Source of the DNA: Natrinema versiforme
GTDB lineage: Archaea; Halobacteriota; Halobacteria; Halobacteriales; Natrialbaceae
Assembly (NCBI RefSeq): GCF_005576615.1
Contig: NZ_CP040330.1
Span: 1,364,001 to 1,428,000 of the forward strand
DNA: 64,000 nucleotides
Direction of reading: 5' to 3'
Part shown: positions 60,697-64,000 of the stretch, piece after piece
Layout: each line of letters starts with the position of its first letter
Numbering within the stretch: position 1 is the stretch's first letter
The notes under the pieces: model-generated
Databases searched by the model: none
The model's input: the letters and a program-made list of their open reading frames with translations, nothing else
What the model was told of the DNA's origin: nothing
Translations under genes and position numbers: made by a program

Positions 60697-61648
60697 CGGG
60701 CTGCTGATCGATCGCCTCGAGTTGCTCGCGATACCGATTCCGAACAGTGACGACGGTCGTCTGGGCGGTGTCGGCGACCGCGCGTTGCGGGATGGTCTCG
60801 TCACAGAGCAGGCCGGCGGCGTAGATGGCCGCGGCGGCGAACCCCGTCGGCGACTTGCCGGAGTGCAGCCCCTGCTCGGTCGTCCGATCGATGATGTCGA
60901 TGGCTTTGGTTTCGACGTCCTTGTCGACGTCTAACTCCGAGCAAAACCGCGGGACGAACTGTCGGGGGTTCGTCGGCTCCAAGTTGATGTCCAACTCGTC
61001 CGCGATGTAGCGGTAGGTCCGACCGATCTCTCGCTGGTCGACGCGTGAAACGGACGTTACTTCCTCGAGGCTCCGGGGAATGTCCTCCTTACGACACGCG
61101 GTGTAGAGCGCGCTGGTTGCGACGCCCTCGATCGAGCGGCCGCGGATGAGATCCTGCTCGAGCGCCTGCCGGTAGATGACGCTTGCAGTCTCTTTGACCG
61201 GCTTGGGGACGCCTAACGCGCTTACCATGCGGTCGATCTCCGAGAGGGCGTACTTGAGGTTGCGTTCGCCCGCGTTTTTCGTTCGGATTCGTTCCTGCCA
61301 GACCCGGAGTCGATGGAGTTGGCCGTGTTTGTCGGCCGACATCGAGTGGCCGTTCGCGTCCTTGTTTCGCCAGTCGATGGTCGTCGTCAGCCCCCGGTCG
61401 TGCATCGACTGGGTCAGCGGCGCGCCGACGCGGGACAGCTCGTCGTGTTCCTGTGCGTTGAACGCGCGCCATTCCGGCCCATAATCGATGGGATCTTCGG
61501 TAAGGACGAGGCCACACTCCGCACAAACCTGTTCCCCGCGATCCGGATCGTGAACGATCGTGTCGGTCTCGCAGTCGGGACACAGACCGGTCTCAACCTC
61601 CTCGGCCTGTGATTCGGTGCTGTGTTGATCGATGATAGACCGCGTCAT
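60689..61648 (-). CDS. tfb: Transcription initiation factor TFB (TFIIB homologue)
   Basis: 319 residues; bridges TBP at the promoter and RNA polymerase. The zinc ribbon (CPDC and CAECG, about residues 23-46), the B-reader/linker (DYGPEWRAFNAQEHDELSRVGAPLTQS) and two cyclin-like repeats (SALGVPKPVKETASVIYRQAL; and YIADELDINLEPTNPRQFVPRF through TGFAAAAIYAAGLL) are all present. ATG 61648 gives MTRSIIDQHS. Haloarchaea carry several TFBs with different promoter preferences; which subgroup this is cannot be decided here. A TATA-like CCCTTACAG lies about 30 bp upstream. Confidence 0.96.
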   Translation of the reverse strand: MTRSIIDQHSTESQAEEVETGLCPDCETDTIVHDPDRGEQVCAECGLVLTEDPIDYGPEWRAFNAQEHDELSRVGAPLTQSMHDRGLTTTIDWRNKDANGHSMSADKHGQLHRLRVWQERIRTKNAGERNLKYALSEIDRMVSALGVPKPVKETASVIYRQALEQDLIRGRSIEGVATSALYTACRKEDIPRSLEEVTSVSRVDQREIGRTYRYIADELDINLEPTNPRQFVPRFCSELDVDKDVETKAIDIIDRTTEQGLHSGKSPTGFAAAAIYAAGLLCDETIPQRAVADTAQTTVVTVRNRYREQLEAIDQQPAT

Positions 61649-62470
61649 CAGTACCGGAGGAAAGTCATGCCGCCACTGTAAGGGGTTCACATGGTTTCGC
61701 GGGAAACACCGACTTACGAGAGCGCCGGTCGGCAGTCAGTGTGTCGATTCAGCGGACCGATCACGGCGACTCATATACCGGGAGTCGTTGATCGTCTCCC
61801 GACGATACCACCGAAGAGAGGTAGATGAACGATACGACCGTCAGCTGCCTCGAGCAAACAGGTGCGACGGTCGTATCGAGACCGTGTCCCATCGGTCGTG
61901 ACCGGGTGAAACGGCCGTCGATCGCCCGTTTCGACCCACCATGACCAATGTGTACGTGCCACATGAAATCTAGCGATCGTTGCGTCGAGCTGATTCCGTA
62001 AATCGCTGCTTCACGGAGTAAATCCGTCGTTCGGCTGTGAACTGTCGTTCGACTTTATCTTGGTCGGTTCGAACGTTCGGTACCAGTGCCGTGTTTGGAA
62101 CCAGTCCGCCGGGCCGCACCAACGTCGGGTTCCGCCGCCGACGGGGCGTCCGTACGCCGCCGATATACGCCCGCAATCAGTCGATACCGATCGGCTTCGA
62201 CGGCGGCCGGAATCGCCCGTCCCAGCGGCGGTCAGGCGTCGCGACGGCACCCTCCCGAAGTCGTTCCGTACCTCCTTTGCAGACGGTGCGAAACGTGGCT
62301 GTGCTTAAGAGTATCTCTGTTGGTGTTCAACTTGGTGTGTCAATCGTGATTTCGACCCGCCGTTCGAACGTACAGCGGTCGCCGGCGAGCCGACGCTTCG
62401 GGACGACGAAGCCTCGGCGTCAGGGGACCCGCAGCTCGAATGGAGTCTATACAGCCGGAGGGACGGCCTA
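61649..62470. other. Long intergenic region between TFB and the DUF7344-type gene (822 bp)
   Basis: The left end holds the TFB promoter; the right end has a promoter-like GTGCTTAAGAGTATC (62302-62316) for the downstream gene, about 155 bp before its ATG. Between them, scattered short frames on both strands lack any family motif and their codon bias is weak. An AT-richer patch lies at 61962-62060. No tRNA, repeat array or insertion-sequence remnant was recognised. Confidence 0.45.
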
Positions 62471-63067
62471 ATGTCCTCGATCGATACGTCGCTCCCGGAC
62501 GAGATCGCGTCGGTCGCCGACGCCGACGAGGATGAACGGCTCTCCAAGGACGTTATTTTCGAGCTCTTAAAGAACCGCCGTCGCCGGGAAGTCCTCGCGT
62601 ACTTGCTGGAAGCCGACGAAACGGTGACCCTCGGCGAACTCGCCGAACAGATCGCGGCGTGGGAAAACGATACCGAGGTCAACGCGCTCAGTTCCGACCA
62701 ACGCAAACGGGTCTACGTCGCCCTCTACCAGACCCACCTGCCGAAGATGGACGACGCCGGGATCGTCGAGTACGATCAGGATCGCGGGCTGATCTCGCTC
62801 GCGGACAACGCCGATCTGCTGATGATGTACCTCGATACGGACACCCATCGTCAGGACCGCTGGGATCGATGGTACGCCGGGCTCAGCGTGGTCGGTACTG
62901 CCCTCCTCGGCGCAGCGGTTCTCGGCGCGCCGCTGCTGTCGACCGTGCCGCTTGCCGCCCTCGCGGGCGTCGTCGTCGCCGCTTTCCTCTGTCTCTCGAC
63001 CGCACACGTCGTCCGGAACCGGTCCCAAGAACGCAACGTCGACGGCAAACTCTCTCGGATCGAGTGA
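62471..63067 (+). CDS. Winged-helix membrane regulator (DUF7344-like)
   Basis: 198 residues. The N-terminal half is a winged-helix domain (LSKDVIFELLKNRRRREVLAYLLE, TVTLGELAEQIAAWEND, KRVYVALYQTHLPKMDDAGIVEYD), which matches haloarchaeal DUF7344 proteins. Residues about 130-185 form two membrane helices (LSVVGTALLGAAVLGAP, LAALAGVVVAAFLCLSTAHVV). A membrane-tethered DNA-binding regulator is the natural reading; the signal is unknown. Monocistronic. Confidence 0.83.
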   Translation: MSSIDTSLPDEIASVADADEDERLSKDVIFELLKNRRRREVLAYLLEADETVTLGELAEQIAAWENDTEVNALSSDQRKRVYVALYQTHLPKMDDAGIVEYDQDRGLISLADNADLLMMYLDTDTHRQDRWDRWYAGLSVVGTALLGAAVLGAPLLSTVPLAALAGVVVAAFLCLSTAHVVRNRSQERNVDGKLSRIE

Positions 63068-63568
63068 TCCACCGTTCACGGCGACGGTCCGAATCGTAAC
63101 CCACGACAACCGGTCGGAGTACTTCTGTCGTTCCGCATCCACATACCAGCGCCAGCAGCTGCGGTAGCTGTCCGTTCGTCGATCGATCCCACACGGGCCG
63201 TTGTTGTCGGACCGTTGAGAAGGGTTTTTACCACCCGATTGCGTACGTTCACATGGCTCCCGACGACCGTCATCCAGTACCGGAACAGTCGCGTGCCAGC
63301 AGCTGTTCCCGGCGCGGGAGCCGCCTCTTCGAAACTACATCCTCGAGAGCCATCGCCTGACTCGAGCGCGACTCGCTCGAGCGGAGCGCAGGTCCCGTCG
63401 GATGCCGGTGTCGGCGGGTCGATCTCGGGTCTCATCGCGTCGGGCTGTCGAAAGTGATGATCGTCAGTATCAGTAACGGGTCCATACTCGGCCGGCGTGC
63501 CGAGGGATAGTTGGCGCTCGTGAAGTAATCGGACTAAAACTAATGATCGGAGTACTGTCCGCTCTGTC
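63068..63568. other. Intergenic region before the Gfo/Idh/MocA dehydrogenase (501 bp)
   Basis: GGGTTTTTACC (63222-63232) and GGACTAAAACTAATG (63531-63545) are promoter-like; the second probably drives the dehydrogenase from about 25-35 bp upstream of its ATG. A 35-codon frame begins at ATG 63253 after the first box, but it has no recognisable motif. No repeats seen. Confidence 0.4.
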
Positions 63569-64000
63569 ATGGTCGTTCGAACCGCAGTCGTCGGCGCAGG
63601 AACGGTCTCGCGAGCGCATCTCGCGGGCGCCCAGAACAACCCTGACATGGAACTGGTCGCGGTCTGTGATCTCGACGAGGAACTGGCTCGGGAACGGGCC
63701 CGGGAGTTCGGGACGATGGCCGTCACGGACTTCACCGAACTCCTCGACGAACTCGATTGTCTCCACGTGTGTACGCCGGTCCAGACCCATTTCGAGATCG
63801 CTCGCCAGGCGATCGAGGCCGGGGTCGGCGTCATCATCGAGAAGCCCGCGACCGTCACGGCCGAGGAGGTCGAGCAGCTGCAGACCCTCTCGCGCGAACA
63901 CGACACGCCCGTCACGGTCATCCACAACCACCTGTTCTATCCGGCGGTCCGCAAGGCTCGAGAGCTAATCGACGCCGGCGAACTCGGCCACGTCAAGTCC
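63569..64000 (+). CDS. Gfo/Idh/MocA family NAD(P)-dependent dehydrogenase (3' partial)
   Basis: 144 residues are visible from ATG 63569; the frame runs off the end of the window. MVVRTAVVGAGTVSRAHLAGA is the Rossmann start, AVCDLDEELARERAREFG binds the adenosine ribose, and HVCTPVQTHFEIARQAIEAG followed by VIIEKPATVTAEEVEQL is the EKP signature with its catalytic-site Lys. These enzymes oxidise sugars, inositol or nucleotide sugars such as UDP-GlcNAc derivatives. With the aminotransferase and GlmSMU genes in this window, a surface-sugar role is possible but unproven. Confidence 0.9.
   Translation, partial: MVVRTAVVGAGTVSRAHLAGAQNNPDMELVAVCDLDEELARERAREFGTMAVTDFTELLDELDCLHVCTPVQTHFEIARQAIEAGVGVIIEKPATVTAEEVEQLQTLSREHDTPVTVIHNHLFYPAVRKARELIDAGELGHVKS

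Noticed and set aside
1-64000. A CRISPR array
   Set aside because: The only regularly repeated units are the origin boxes (irregular spacing, opposite orientations) and the 18-bp repeat at 30.9 kb (no spacers); no cas genes are present.

Overview
This window is chromosomal DNA from an extremely halophilic archaeon (class Halobacteria). The evidence is high GC with strong third-position bias, very acidic proteins, twin-arginine lipoprotein signals, leaderless promoters with TATA boxes about 25 bp upstream of start codons, bacterio-opsin-activator (Bat/HTH-10) regulators, a TFB factor, ribosomal protein S8e and an Orc1/Cdc6 replication origin. A natrialbalean host is plausible, but this is inference.

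Layout. 1-3.4 kb: the 3' part of a malic enzyme fused to a phosphotransacetylase-like domain, then a beta-propeller lipoprotein. 3.4-5.1 kb: S8e behind a large intergenic hairpin, and an aldo/keto reductase. 5.1-10.2 kb: a phosphate and polyphosphate neighbourhood on the minus strand (AbrB-PhoU regulator, a small DUF7511-like protein, polyphosphate kinase, metallophosphoesterase). 10.3-15.9 kb: archaeal riboflavin reductase, enoyl-CoA hydratase, MsrA, a sulfatase-like protein, a CBS protein, a GlpA-like oxidoreductase and a winged-helix regulator. 16-20.8 kb: cobO and cobQ (cobalamin) enclosing an ABC-2 transporter pair. 20.8-26.6 kb: a ribbon-helix-helix regulator, a membrane protein, an MTH865 protein, a Bat-type regulator, a Tat-exported metzincin and a PhiH1-repressor-like regulator. 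26.9-30.9 kb: otsA-otsB (trehalose) and an M24 peptidase.

31-33.7 kb is a replication origin. An orc1/cdc6 gene is accompanied by nine well-conserved origin recognition boxes, with oppositely oriented groups on either side of an AT-rich unwinding element. 34.1-35.9 kb is a decayed IS200/IS605 element in which both tnpA and tnpB carry a single-base frameshift.

36-39.4 kb is a probable copper/redox cluster: a P19/Tp34-like lipoprotein divergent from SCO1, TlpA-like thioredoxin and CcdA. 39.5-44.7 kb holds a zinc-ribbon microprotein, UspA, a 1093-residue multidomain Bat regulator and a smaller HTH-10 regulator. 45.7-51.2 kb carries glmS, glmU and glmM, the whole route to UDP-GlcNAc. 52.1-56.5 kb has a FemAB-like transferase, an alkaline-phosphatase-superfamily enzyme and a DegT-like aminotransferase, probably surface-glycan related. 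56.6-60.4 kb pairs an XPB-like helicase with a HerA-type ATPase of unusual architecture. The right end has TFB, a DUF7344-type regulator with membrane helices, and the start of a Gfo/Idh/MocA dehydrogenase.

Three intergenic regions contain strong RNA-like secondary structure. Two of them (about 47.8 kb and 51.9 kb) have their own TATA-like boxes and are candidates for undescribed small RNAs. All domain and family calls were made by eye from translated sequence; no database search was run.
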